This document shows, piece after piece, positions 33,841-43,284 of a DNA stretch of 64,000 bases. A model generated the notes under the pieces. That model searched no databases. It was not told the DNA's origin and was given only the letters and a program-made list of their open reading frames with translations. The position numbers were made by a program, and so were the translations under genes. Source of the stretch: an uncultured Sediminibacterium sp. (lineage in GTDB: Bacteria > Bacteroidota > Bacteroidia > Chitinophagales > Chitinophagaceae). The DNA lies in assembly GCF_946481145.1 (NCBI RefSeq), contig NZ_CAMLMJ010000015.1, positions 1-64,000 on the forward strand. Direction: 5' to 3'. Each line of letters begins with the position of its first letter. The first letter of the stretch is position 1.

Positions 33841-35124
33841 TCAGAATCCATTGTTGAGGTTTCTTGAATTGAGTCTGGTTATGCCCACCAATTCATCATG
33901 ACGACCGCTGAGTGGACGGAAATAAAATAAAATCAGGTATTCATTCTCTGTTTCCCAATAATTTCCTTCGGTTAATCCAGGATCGGATTTTTCTTTTTGC
34001 TTGCCTTTATTCTTAGTCACATAATTATAACTGTAATAGCCTTGCTTCAGGAATAAGGTTTTTCGGTACATACCCTTCTCTTCATCAAAATACATTAAGG
34101 AGCTATCACTTGCCGCAGCACCGGTAAATGAACCTGTTATAAAAACATCTTTACCCACAATCGGTTTCCCCCCATTAGGCATTAATGAAAATTCTACATA
34201 TGCATAGTCTGTCTGCCACCATGGATTAATAGATTCAATCGAACCAATTTCATCCCACCCATTTCTATCGTTAAAAAATGCATAGCGTAAATCGTTACGT
34301 ATAGCATCTGGCTTCATGAATATGCGGTTGGGTTGTACGGTTCTGTCGACTCTATCAACCCTGTCGCTCTCAAATCGAAAACTCCGCAGATCGGCCCATC
34401 GAAATTCTTTTCCCGCCGGGAAAATTGCATCCTGTTCACTATTGTATTCCAGCATATTGTTACGAATAAATGCTGGTTGAATAATGGTTGAAGCATCATC
34501 CCATCTGTTATTCTGAATAATGATAAGTTTGGTTTGTTGCTGCGGACTCATAATATTCAACTCCTTTGCCGCTACGGTTGCCTGTATCTTCTGGTGTGTT
34601 CTGAGTAAGTTACTATTAAATGGCTGTGAAATTCTCGCTCCAATATCTACCCGATTATCAACTACCATCAAACGTTTGGTAAATGCCAGCTTACTGGTAT
34701 CTCCATCTAAAAAAATCTTGAGTATATAATTTCCGCTTTTTGTAGGCACTGCACTTCTATCGGGCAATAAGGCCTGGTAATGTACATATTTGGTAAGGGC
34801 CAATGATGATACCCTGTACTGTGATATCCTGTTTTGAACAAAGCCCTTTATATAATCAAAAGGATTTAACATAGCAGGCGTCCAGTCGGCATTACATAAT
34901 TCATAGGTATAAAAAAAGTTTCGCGGGTATCCGGTCAGGTCATCAAAATGAAGTTCTAACAAATCACTGCTTCCTAACCTGATCATGGGTATCGACTGCT
35001 GATCATTTTGCTGAAAGAGTTTGGGGCTTCTGATGCCATCCATGTAAACAAAATCGGGTTTCCGTTGACTCATCAACGGTGTTCCGGCACTGAAAATAAA
35101 GAGTATCAGTAAGACATATTTCAT
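33841..35124 (-). CDS. type IX secretion system plug protein (DUF5103)
   Basis: The 427-residue protein has a signal peptide (MKYVLLILFIFSAGTPLMSQ). It matches the DUF5103/T9SS plug family, with a beta-sandwich including FYTYELCNADWTPAMLNPFDY and YIKGFVQNRISQYRVS, then GNYILKIFLDGD and a C-terminal domain containing DVFITGSFTGA. The plug occupies the large SprA translocon channel when no PorV complex is bound, so the organism is expected to have T9SS. None of the other T9SS genes are seen in this window. It is divergent from the permease at 35434. Confidence 0.85.
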   Translation of the reverse strand: MKYVLLILFIFSAGTPLMSQRKPDFVYMDGIRSPKLFQQNDQQSIPMIRLGSSDLLELHFDDLTGYPRNFFYTYELCNADWTPAMLNPFDYIKGFVQNRISQYRVSSLALTKYVHYQALLPDRSAVPTKSGNYILKIFLDGDTSKLAFTKRLMVVDNRVDIGARISQPFNSNLLRTHQKIQATVAAKELNIMSPQQQTKLIIIQNNRWDDASTIIQPAFIRNNMLEYNSEQDAIFPAGKEFRWADLRSFRFESDRVDRVDRTVQPNRIFMKPDAIRNDLRYAFFNDRNGWDEIGSIESINPWWQTDYAYVEFSLMPNGGKPIVGKDVFITGSFTGAAASDSSLMYFDEEKGMYRKTLFLKQGYYSYNYVTKNKGKQKEKSDPGLTEGNYWETENEYLILFYFRPLSGRHDELVGITRLNSRNLNNGF

Positions 35125-35205
35125 AGCATCACAATAAAACGCAAGTTAGAACAAGATAATGCAATCAATGCGAATCAGGTGTTGAAAATTACTGTTGCTT
35201 GTATG

Positions 35206-35385
35206 AGGGGTTAGGCGTTAGGTGTTAGGTATTAGGTGCTGGGTACTGGGTTGCAGGTTGTTAATGCCTAAAAAAAGTTGACCGGTTATTTGAGATACTT
35301 GCCCAAACACATAACCAAATAGCAAACACCAAACCCCAAACACCTAACACCTAACACCTAACACCTAATACCTAAAAACTAAAAG
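35206..35385. repeat. inverted repeat of TTAGGTGTTAGG / CCTAACACCTAA words
   Basis: The left arm (35207-35250) contains GGTTAGGCGTTAGGTGTTAGG and GGTGCTGGGTACTGGG. The right arm (35323-35385) contains AAACACCTAACACCTAACACC and on. The loop is about 70 bases. It fills the divergent region (309 bases) of the plug and permease genes. Confidence 0.85.
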
Positions 35386-35433
35386 CTACCGATCATTCAT
35401 TGTCAGTTCGTATTTTTACCAAAATCACCGCCT

Positions 35434-36666
35434 TTGGGACTTTCATCCGACATCGCGAAGCGAATTGCTTTTAATCACCAGCATGCGTTTTCCCGCTTCA
35501 TCATTCGATTGTCGATTGCTGCTACTACACTTAGTGTAATGGCGATGATTATTACCCTTGCCTTTGTTAATGGTTTTCAGCATACCGTTGCCGGAAAAGT
35601 CTTTAGTTTCTGGGGACATCTTCGGGTACAGAAATACGAAACAGGCAAATCACTTATTGCAGAAGAAACACCTATTACCATGGATAGCGTCATTGAGCGC
35701 ACCATTCGCCTTCAACCCGGCATTAAAAGTGTGCAACATTTTGCTACCAAGTCGGCTGTAATAGAAAACAACAATGAAATTGAAGGTGTGTTGCTAAAAG
35801 GCGTTGACCATTTGTACGACAGCAGCACTTTAACACCTTTTATGCAACAAGGTGGTTGGATCAACTTTAGTGATAGTTTATACAGTAAGGAAATCATTGT
35901 TTCAAAAGCGCTCGCAAACCAATTAGGTATTAAAGTATTTGATACAGTAAAGGTTCATTTTGTATCCTCACTCGATGACAGCAGAACCTATAGAAAACTA
36001 TTGGTGAAAGGCATTTATAAAACCGGCATTGAAGAATACGACAAACTATTCATTCTGGGCGATATCAGGTTGATCAGGAGAATTAACGACTGGAATCAGG
36101 AACAGATCGGTGGCTATGAAATTTTTGTGAACCAGTATACTGAGATGGATAGTATCAGCAAAAACTTATCGGCCGCTTTACCTACCGAATGGATGAGCCG
36201 CACCATACGGGAAGTATACCCCAATATATTCGATTGGCTGGATATTCAGGATGTAAACAGGGATGTAATTTTTATTGTTATGTCTGCAGTTGCAATCATT
36301 AACCTGATTACCTGTTTATTGATACTAATATTGGAAAGAACCAGAATGGTGGGCATTCTGAAAGCCCTTGGTGCAAGTAACTGGACCATCCAGAAAATCT
36401 TTCTTTTGCATGCTTCCTTTATTACCCTTTTGGGAATTGGTATTGGCACTTTATCCGGCTTAGGTATTTGCTGGCTACAACAACTCACCGGTTTTATCCG
36501 ACTGGAAGAGGCGTCTTATTATGTTACTGAAGCACCTATGGAGATTGTATGGTGGCAGGTGGCCACTGTTATTGCTGGCACTACTATCGTTTGCTATTGT
36601 GCATTGCTAATCCCTTCCCTGATGGTAAGAAAATTAAGTCCGGTAAAAGCGATTCAATTCAGGTAA
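35434..36666 (+). CDS. LolC/LolE-like ABC transporter permease (FtsX domain)
   Basis: The 410-residue protein has one helix near the N-terminus (LSIAATTLSVMAMIITLAF), a large periplasmic domain (about 45-260), and three C-terminal helices with an FtsX-type region (MVGILKALGASNWTIQKIFL). In the family, this is the membrane part of lipoprotein release or MacB-type exporters. No LolD-like ATPase gene is next to it. The predicted start is TTG at 35434 (MGLSSDIAKRIAFNHQ), because no ATG lies in a reasonable place. Its stop abuts the stop of the convergent methyltransferase gene without a base between them (TAATTA). Confidence 0.88.
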   Translation: MGLSSDIAKRIAFNHQHAFSRFIIRLSIAATTLSVMAMIITLAFVNGFQHTVAGKVFSFWGHLRVQKYETGKSLIAEETPITMDSVIERTIRLQPGIKSVQHFATKSAVIENNNEIEGVLLKGVDHLYDSSTLTPFMQQGGWINFSDSLYSKEIIVSKALANQLGIKVFDTVKVHFVSSLDDSRTYRKLLVKGIYKTGIEEYDKLFILGDIRLIRRINDWNQEQIGGYEIFVNQYTEMDSISKNLSAALPTEWMSRTIREVYPNIFDWLDIQDVNRDVIFIVMSAVAIINLITCLLILILERTRMVGILKALGASNWTIQKIFLLHASFITLLGIGIGTLSGLGICWLQQLTGFIRLEEASYYVTEAPMEIVWWQVATVIAGTTIVCYCALLIPSLMVRKLSPVKAIQFR

Positions 36667-37398
36667 TTATTTTCCTCCAGATGCACACAATTGCGCCAAT
36701 AAGATGCCCGTTGCTACAGCTGCATTCAATGATTCTGCTTTTCCAGTGCGGGGTATAGTTATAGCATGTTTAATATAGGGCAGTATATTTTCCCTGATGC
36801 CTTTTGATTCATTCCCAATTACCAGTAAAGCTTCTTTGGGTGGCTTTGTTGCATACATTGAAGTTCCATTTAATAAAGCTCCGTAAACAGGCACATTGAT
36901 TGTGGTTAATAATTCTTCCAATTCACGATACCAGATTTTCACCCTGAGAAAGCTACCCATGGTAGCCTGTATTACTTTTGGATTGTATAGTTCAACGGTA
37001 TCGTTACTGGCAATAATCTGGTCAATGCCAAACCAGTCTGCAATGCGAATAATGGTACCCAGGTTACCCGGGTCCTGAATGCCATCTAAAACAAGGGTTA
37101 GCTTATTTTTTAATACTGGTTCACCAGTTGGCTCCCTTTGTTCTGCCACTACTACAACCTGATTAGGGGTTTGAAGGGTACTGATTTTTTCCAGCTCGAT
37201 GGGTGAAATGCGGGTGATGGGCAAATCGGGTAAAGGAGCTTCCCAGGACTCCAATGCATAGATGTTTTTGATGGGATAACCTGCTTCCAATAATTCCGCA
37301 ACAAGTTTTGTGCCTTCGGCCAAAAACAACCTTTCACTGATCCTTTGTTTTTTCTGGCATAAAGATTGAATATATTTGAGCTCATTCTTGCTTAACAT
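36667..37398 (-). CDS. TrmH/SpoU-family RNA 2'-O-methyltransferase
   Basis: The 243-residue protein has an N-terminal substrate-binding part (FLAEGTKLVAELLEAGYP) and the SPOUT knot with three motifs: LVLDGIQDPGNLGTIIRIAD (motif 1), LLVIGNESKGIREN (motif 2) and IPRTGKAESLNAAVATGILL (motif 3). It methylates tRNA or rRNA ribose. The start is ATG 37398, five bases from the divergent start of tamL, so its promoter must lie in the tamL coding region or it has almost no leader. The stop abuts the permease stop. Confidence 0.94.
   Translation of the reverse strand: MLSKNELKYIQSLCQKKQRISERLFLAEGTKLVAELLEAGYPIKNIYALESWEAPLPDLPITRISPIELEKISTLQTPNQVVVVAEQREPTGEPVLKNKLTLVLDGIQDPGNLGTIIRIADWFGIDQIIASNDTVELYNPKVIQATMGSFLRVKIWYRELEELLTTINVPVYGALLNGTSMYATKPPKEALLVIGNESKGIRENILPYIKHAITIPRTGKAESLNAAVATGILLAQLCASGGK
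37371..37378 (+). promoter_or_regulatory. possible -7 box of tamL inside the trmH-like gene
   Basis: TATATTTG fits TAnnTTTG and lies 25 bases before the ATG at 37404. TTTG at 37344-37347 is 23 bases upstream, longer than consensus. It would lie within the first codons of the divergent methyltransferase gene. Confidence 0.4.
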
Positions 37399-37403
37399 CT
37401 ACT

Positions 37404-39794
37404 ATGCGTTTGATTGGAAAAAGAGGTTATCTGGCATCGTTCATCAGTTTACTGTTGTTGGCAGGACTCTTGAGCGCTTGTTCCGAACAAAAGCATCTAA
37501 AAGTGGTAAACTTTCCTGCTAACAGACCATTTGTTTATAGCAACAAGATCAATATCCTTGACACAATTCCCAAAGATGAGAAAAAACGTTTAATAACTGA
37601 ATTACAGAATTATTGGGAAGATAGTTTACAGGTCAGGATTGTTCAGAAATATGCAGGTCTAAGAAACTACCTATATAATCCGCCAGTTTTTGATAGCAGC
37701 AACCTCCCCCGCTCCATCAATTTCATGAATGCTTACCTGAATAGTCAGGGATATTTTTATAGTGACCTAAAGGATTCTGTAGTGATTGATACCGTTAAAA
37801 AACAAATCCGGGCCAATGTAATTATGAATATAAAGGCAGGAAAAAATATTCATATCGATTCGGTTTCTTACGATTTCTCAGATTCTACCCTTCAGGCGCT
37901 TGTAATGGCCAATAAAAGTGCTCAACTATTAAAAAAGAGTATTCCTTATACAAAACAGGTAATCAGCGACGAAATGGATCGCCTCACGAATTTATTTCGC
38001 CAAAACGGGTACTATAATTTTAACAGAGACGACCTTCTCGCTGTAGTTGATACGCTTGACACCAAATTACTGCCCCTCACATTAGACCCTTTTAAACAGG
38101 CTGAAATGATTGCAGAGGCGGACCGTAAAAGAAAAGAAAACCCTACCTGGGATATTAATCTCACGCATAGACCCATTGCAGATTCAAGCAAATTATTGCA
38201 ATTCAGCATGGGCAATATTTATTATTATCCTGAAACCGGTATTGCAGATATACCAGATAGTGTTATTCAAAGGAAAGATTATAAGGTGGATACGTTCCGG
38301 AATGGCGTCATGAAATACCACCAGGGTTTATTTCGGTTCCGTCCACTAAGAGAACATACTTTTCTCAGCAGAGGAAATAAATACAATGAAGCAGATTATT
38401 ATAAAACCATTAACCGCCTCGGACAACTCGGTGCATGGCAACAGGCAGATGCCATTTTACGCGTTCGCGATAAAGACACTTTAGATATGCATATTCTGCT
38501 GGTACCTGCTGCAAGACAAACCATTGCCGCAGAACTGGAAGGAAGCAGAAACTCAGGAGATGTAATCACTGGTAATACACTGGGTATATCTACCAATCTT
38601 AGTTATATCAACAGAAACAGGTGGAAGCAAGCCGTACAGCAACAAAGTGTGATCAGAACAGGGGTTGAATTAAACCTGTTGAGTCAGGGTAATAATCCAT
38701 TGTTGCAAACTTTTCTATTAAGTGGTAGTCATACATATGCATTACCTCGTTTATTAACCCCCTTCCGCAATTGGAGAGCACTGCGTAACCTGGAAAATAA
38801 AAGAACCTTATTTGCGCTCAGCAGTTCTTATATCGACAGAAAAAATTATTATAAAGTAACCTCACTTACAGGAAGCATCGGTTATGAATGGAGAAAGCCC
38901 AGGAAAAATGGAGATGAAGTTTGGTTATATAAACCACTCAATATAGAATTGTACGGCATTAAAAGATTACCTGGATTAGACACCTTAATAAAAAACAACC
39001 CCTTCCTTCAGGCTTCTTTTAATGAAGGCAATATCGTAAGTCAGAGCTTATCATTTGTAAGAACCACCACAAGTCCAAAGAACAGGAATAAAAGTCATTA
39101 CCTGAGAATTGGTATTGAAGAAGCAGGTGGCTTATTTGGATTACTACCTGGTTTGAAAAATAATATTTACAGGTATATTAAAACAGAAGCAGAATACAGA
39201 CAAAGGATACTTTTTCCAAAAGCTGAACTTGCTTATAGGGCTTTTGCAGGTTTGGGTTATAATTATAGCGACAATGCATCAATCGGTCAAACGCTACCAT
39301 TCTTTAAGCAGTTTATCGTTGGCGGACCATATAGCATGCGTGCATGGGGATTGCGGCAATTAGGATTGGGTAGTTCTGTATTTAGTGATACCGTTAACAG
39401 CAGTTACCGTGATAGGTTTGGTGACATGCAGCTTGAAACCAATCTCGAATATCGTTTCCAACTGGCATCACTTGGTTCTTTTAAAATTGGTAGTGCTGTT
39501 TTTGCGGATATTGGCAATATCTGGAACATTAAAAGAAACGATAAGGATCCTACTTCAAGGTTTTCATTAAGTAACCTCGGCAGAGATCTTGCGATAGGGA
39601 TTGGTACTGGTTTGCGTTTCGACTTTTCCTATTTTCTTATACGTTTTGACGTAGCCTATAGAGTAAAAGACCCCGCCCGTCCTACCAATGGAGGCTGGAT
39701 GAGTATCAAAAATTTTGTATGGTCTGAAACAAGACCATCTGGTTTAAAAATTAATAATGCAGCATTGCAATTTGGTATTGGTTTGCCTTTTTAG
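37404..39794 (+). CDS. tamL: TamL-type BamA-like outer membrane lipoprotein
   Basis: The 796-residue protein has a lipoprotein signal LLLLAGLLSACSEQK (Cys near residue 26), POTRA-like domains in the first 350 residues, and an Omp85 barrel. The family L6-type motif is QFIVGGPYSMRAWGLRQLG near residue 640, and the protein ends in LQFGIGLPF. TamL replaces TamA in Bacteroidota and partners TamB; no tamB gene is found downstream here. It probably helps insert outer membrane or surface proteins. The divergent methyltransferase gene is five bases away. Confidence 0.88.
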   Translation: MRLIGKRGYLASFISLLLLAGLLSACSEQKHLKVVNFPANRPFVYSNKINILDTIPKDEKKRLITELQNYWEDSLQVRIVQKYAGLRNYLYNPPVFDSSNLPRSINFMNAYLNSQGYFYSDLKDSVVIDTVKKQIRANVIMNIKAGKNIHIDSVSYDFSDSTLQALVMANKSAQLLKKSIPYTKQVISDEMDRLTNLFRQNGYYNFNRDDLLAVVDTLDTKLLPLTLDPFKQAEMIAEADRKRKENPTWDINLTHRPIADSSKLLQFSMGNIYYYPETGIADIPDSVIQRKDYKVDTFRNGVMKYHQGLFRFRPLREHTFLSRGNKYNEADYYKTINRLGQLGAWQQADAILRVRDKDTLDMHILLVPAARQTIAAELEGSRNSGDVITGNTLGISTNLSYINRNRWKQAVQQQSVIRTGVELNLLSQGNNPLLQTFLLSGSHTYALPRLLTPFRNWRALRNLENKRTLFALSSSYIDRKNYYKVTSLTGSIGYEWRKPRKNGDEVWLYKPLNIELYGIKRLPGLDTLIKNNPFLQASFNEGNIVSQSLSFVRTTTSPKNRNKSHYLRIGIEEAGGLFGLLPGLKNNIYRYIKTEAEYRQRILFPKAELAYRAFAGLGYNYSDNASIGQTLPFFKQFIVGGPYSMRAWGLRQLGLGSSVFSDTVNSSYRDRFGDMQLETNLEYRFQLASLGSFKIGSAVFADIGNIWNIKRNDKDPTSRFSLSNLGRDLAIGIGTGLRFDFSYFLIRFDVAYRVKDPARPTNGGWMSIKNFVWSETRPSGLKINNAALQFGIGLPF

Positions 39795-39812
39795 TTTGAA
39801 GCTATTGCTGTT

Positions 39813-40075
39813 GGGGGGGGGGAAATAGCTTCTAGCCACTAGCTGCTAGCTACTAGCTTTTTTTTGTTATTAATTTAACCATCCACAAGTGTAAATAGGG
39901 TAATTATATGTTTATTATAAGTAGGATTTTTACAAAACAAATTTGCAAGCCCACTCATTTATTCAAATAATAGCAGAAAATCTAAAACAAGCACACATCA
40001 AGGCTAGTAGCTAGAGGCTAGAAGCTAGCAGCCAATTTTCCCCGGACAGCAATGGCTTGCAGCCTGAAGCCAAAA
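39813..40075. repeat. modular repeat element, type A, copy 2
   Basis: A ten-G tract (39813-39822) is followed by the left arm GCTTCTAGCCACTAGCTGCT and on, then a core beginning TTATTAATTTAACCATCC and including TTTTTACAAAACAAATTTGC. The core ends in ATTCAAATAATAGCAGAAAA. The right arm GGCTAGTAGCTAGAGGCTAG and on is followed by the module CCCCGGACAGCAATGGC. It is in the same orientation as copy 1. Confidence 0.85.
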
Positions 40076-40078
40076 AAA

Positions 40079-40783
40079 CTACTCCCCTTTCAATTCAGCA
40101 ATCCTCGATTCAAAAACTGCCAGACTATCTGCTTCTTCAACACTAAAGTTGCCGATGCGTGTTCTGCGAAGACTGCTCATGTATCCACCTACGCCAAGTG
40201 CTGCACCGAAATCGTGGGCGAGGCTTCTGATATAAGTGCCTGTTGAACAAACTACCCTGAAATGTATAATGGGTAATTCAATTTTCTCAATTACGAATTT
40301 GAAAATGGTAACCGGGCGTGGTTCTAATTTTACTTCTATTCCTTTTCTTGCAGCGAGGTAAACGGGCTTGCCATCTTTTTTAATGGCTGAATGCGCGGGT
40401 GGTACCTGCATAATTGGACCAGTAAACTGTTCTGTTGCAGTATGTATCTGTTCTGTGGTAAGATGTGTGTAATCGCAAATATTTTCAGGTGCAGATTCAA
40501 GATCATAGGTTGGGGTTGTGGCACCTAAAGTAAAAGTACCCGTGTATTCTTTTTCCATACCCATGTACTCGTTGATCTTTTTGGTAAACTTCCCTGTACA
40601 CACAATTAACAACCCAGTAGCCAAAGGATCTAAAGTACCTGCGTGTCCAACCTTCGATATCCTCGTGAGGATACGCACTTTTTTAACCACGTCGAAGGAG
40701 GTCCAGTCGATGGGCTTATCTAATAGAATCACTTTACCATCCAGGTATGGTTGCAGTGCGGGATGTATTTCTTTCTGCTTCAT
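40079..40783 (-). CDS. truB: tRNA pseudouridine(55) synthase
   Basis: The 234-residue protein has DKPIDWTSFDVVKKVR and GHAGTLDPLATGLLIVC with the catalytic Asp (near residue 46). It also has YTGTFTLGATTPTYDLE, QVPPAHSAIKKDGKP and GTYIRSLAHDFG, all typical of TruB. It makes Psi55 in the T loop of tRNAs. Length is at the short end, without a C-terminal PUA domain. ATG 40783 was selected because the frame upstream overlaps the proS end. It follows proS by 22 bases on the same strand. Confidence 0.96.
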   Translation of the reverse strand: MKQKEIHPALQPYLDGKVILLDKPIDWTSFDVVKKVRILTRISKVGHAGTLDPLATGLLIVCTGKFTKKINEYMGMEKEYTGTFTLGATTPTYDLESAPENICDYTHLTTEQIHTATEQFTGPIMQVPPAHSAIKKDGKPVYLAARKGIEVKLEPRPVTIFKFVIEKIELPIIHFRVVCSTGTYIRSLAHDFGAALGVGGYMSSLRRTRIGNFSVEEADSLAVFESRIAELKGE

Positions 40784-40805
40784 GAAGGATCTGCGAATGC
40801 AAGTT

Positions 40806-42284
40806 TTAATATGCTCTTGCAAACAGTACCCGCTGAACAGAGGGTTTACCTGTTAAAATACAAGTGCCTTCTTCCTGCGGATTATTTAAAGGAATACAAC
40901 GTATGGTTGCTTTGGTGAGTTCTTTGATTTTATCTTCTGTTTCTGGAGTACCATCCCAATGTGCAGCAATAAATCCGCCTTTCGTATCAAGCAGTTCAAC
41001 GAATTCATCCCAACTGTTAGCGGGTGTAAGATGTTCGTCGCGGTATTTTTTTGCTTTGTCATACATCTGCTGCTGAATATCATCCAGCAATTGCTTCACC
41101 ATAGTGGAGAGTCCATCAAGCGATACAGCACTTTTTTCTTTGGTATCTCTTCTGGCTAATTCTACCTGGTTATTTTCAAGGTCTCTTGCACCAAGTGTAA
41201 TACGCACGGGTACGCCCTTCATTTCATATTCGGCAAATTTCCAACCTGGTCTTGTATTGTCGTTGTCATCGTATTTAACCGTGATGCCCATTGCCTTTAA
41301 TTCATGGACGAGTCGGTGGGCATGTTCATCAATTTTAGCCTTCTGCTCCTCTCCTTTGTAAATAGGTACAATAACAACCTGTATAGGTGCAATTTTAGGA
41401 GGAAGTATTAAACCATCGTCGTCGCTATGCGCCATTACCAGCGCACCTATCAGCCTTGTGCTTACGCCCCAACTGGTTGCCCATACATATTCAAGTTTAT
41501 TATTCTTATCGCTGAACTTCACATCAAATGCTTTGGCAAAGTTCTGACCCAGAAAATGTGAGGTACCTGCCTGTAATGCTTTACCATCCTGCATCATTGC
41601 TTCAATACAATAAGTATCTTCTGCACCTGCAAAACGTTCATTCGGAGTCTTCACGCCTTTTATTACGGGTACTGCCATCCAGTTTTCAACAAAATCGGCA
41701 TATACATCCAGCATTTTGGTGGTCTCTTCAATCGCTTCTTCTTTGGTCGCATGTGCGGTATGCCCTTCCTGCCATAAAAACTCTGCGGTACGCAAGAATA
41801 ACCTCGTACGCATTTCCCAGCGAACCACATTGGCCCACTGGTTTACCAGGATGGGAAGGTCACGGTACGACTGTATCCAGCCTTTATACGTATTCCAGAT
41901 GATGGCTTCGCTTGTTGGACGAACCACCAGTTCTTCTTCCAGTCTGGCTTCAGGATCAACGATGAGTTTGCCTTTATTTGCCGGATCTGTTTTTAAACGG
42001 TAATGGGTAACAACCGCGCATTCTTTGGCAAAGCCTTCCGCATTCTTTTCTTCCGCCTCAAACAGGCTTTTAGGGATGAATAAGGGGAAATAAGCATTCT
42101 GGTGGCCGGTATCCTTAAACATCCTGTCTAATACATCACGCATATTCTCCCATAAACCATAGCCATAGGGCTTGATTACCATACAGCCACGAACGGCACT
42201 ATAATCAGCCAATCCACCCTTTAAAATCAGGTCATTATACCATTGTGAATAGTCTTGCTCACGGGATGTTATTTCCTTACTCAT
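40806..42284 (-). CDS. proS: prolyl-tRNA synthetase, archaeal/eukaryal-like short form
   Basis: The 492-residue class II synthetase lacks the inserted editing domain of bacterial-type ProRS. It has [44 protein letters not shown], the ATP-binding [19 protein letters not shown] (motif 3), and a C-terminal zinc-like domain. It attaches proline to tRNA-Pro. It starts at ATG 42284 and is followed by truB. Confidence 0.96.
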   Translation of the reverse strand: MSKEITSREQDYSQWYNDLILKGGLADYSAVRGCMVIKPYGYGLWENMRDVLDRMFKDTGHQNAYFPLFIPKSLFEAEEKNAEGFAKECAVVTHYRLKTDPANKGKLIVDPEARLEEELVVRPTSEAIIWNTYKGWIQSYRDLPILVNQWANVVRWEMRTRLFLRTAEFLWQEGHTAHATKEEAIEETTKMLDVYADFVENWMAVPVIKGVKTPNERFAGAEDTYCIEAMMQDGKALQAGTSHFLGQNFAKAFDVKFSDKNNKLEYVWATSWGVSTRLIGALVMAHSDDDGLILPPKIAPIQVVIVPIYKGEEQKAKIDEHAHRLVHELKAMGITVKYDDNDNTRPGWKFAEYEMKGVPVRITLGARDLENNQVELARRDTKEKSAVSLDGLSTMVKQLLDDIQQQMYDKAKKYRDEHLTPANSWDEFVELLDTKGGFIAAHWDGTPETEDKIKELTKATIRCIPLNNPQEEGTCILTGKPSVQRVLFARAY

Positions 42285-42421
42285 AAAAAATTATAATTCT
42301 CTTAACAAAATACATTGCTTACAGATGTTAGTTGGCAAAATAATTGCCGCTAAACCATGAAGCCAACAACAGCGCAAATGTATGTAACTTCACATTATAT
42401 AACCTAGTCAATCCTCCTATC

Positions 42422-43201
42422 ATGAAAACAATACTACTCGGTTCATTACTCGCCATAGGACTCCTTTCCGGGTGTTCTACTGCCTATCAGTCTGGGCAAA
42501 CGCCTGATGATGTGTATTATTCACCTGCCCGTGAAGGGTTGAACAGAAAAGAGGAAGAGAAGGCCAAAGAGCAACAGGAGCGATATGAAGAATATATCAG
42601 CAGTCAGGACGACCGTTACCTGCGCATGAAAGTTGCCAACAGGTACCGTTGGTCTGGAATCGATGATTTTGGATATTGGTACGATAGTCGTTACGATTTT
42701 AACCGCATCAACCCATATAGCAACTGGAATACCTACAACTGGAACCACCAATGGAACCTGGGATTAGGTTATGGAGGATGGAGACCTCAGTTGGGACTAG
42801 GTTATGGATATTATAACTGGGGTTGGAATAACCCACTTTATACAGTTATAGTATATGCTTCACCTAAATTTTATACCGGAAGCACTTCAGGTAGTAATCT
42901 GTCTGCCTACAGAAATACAAAAGGCTTCAACAACAATAACCAGGGATATTATAATCCTAAAACCGGTGCATTTGTTAGCACAGGAAGCAACAATAACAGT
43001 TTCGGAAGCCTGCTGAAAAGGGTATTTACCGGAAGCAGCAATGGTTCATCGGGAACTACTGTTGACAGGGCCGTAAGAAGTTTCCCTAGCAACAGCAATG
43101 GCTCTACTGCTACACCAAGCAGTAATGCAGGTGGTAACAGCGGGGGTGTTAAGAGTACCGGAAGCAGTTCGAGCTCAGGCCGTGGTGGCAGGGGCAATTA
43201 A
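42422..43201 (+). CDS. low-complexity lipoprotein rich in Asn, Ser, Gly and Tyr
   Basis: The 259-residue protein starts MKTILLGSLLAIGLLSGCST, with a type II signal peptide and Cys at residue 18. A charged coiled-coil part (KEEEKAKEQQERYEEY) is followed by a Trp/Tyr/Asn-rich region (WNTYNWNHQWNLGLGYGG and on), and then a Gly/Ser tail ending SGRGGRGN. Such lipoproteins are found at the cell surface of this phylum, function unknown. ATG 42422 was chosen because it gives the signal peptide; the frame opens 26 codons earlier. Confidence 0.8.
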   Translation: MKTILLGSLLAIGLLSGCSTAYQSGQTPDDVYYSPAREGLNRKEEEKAKEQQERYEEYISSQDDRYLRMKVANRYRWSGIDDFGYWYDSRYDFNRINPYSNWNTYNWNHQWNLGLGYGGWRPQLGLGYGYYNWGWNNPLYTVIVYASPKFYTGSTSGSNLSAYRNTKGFNNNNQGYYNPKTGAFVSTGSNNNSFGSLLKRVFTGSSNGSSGTTVDRAVRSFPSNSNGSTATPSSNAGGNSGGVKSTGSSSSSGRGGRGN

Positions 43202-43284
43202 CCATCAACCTCAAATTGGAAGCAATTAATAACCATTCAGTGCCTGGCACTTATTACTAAACCTATATCCAAACGCATTGTAAT

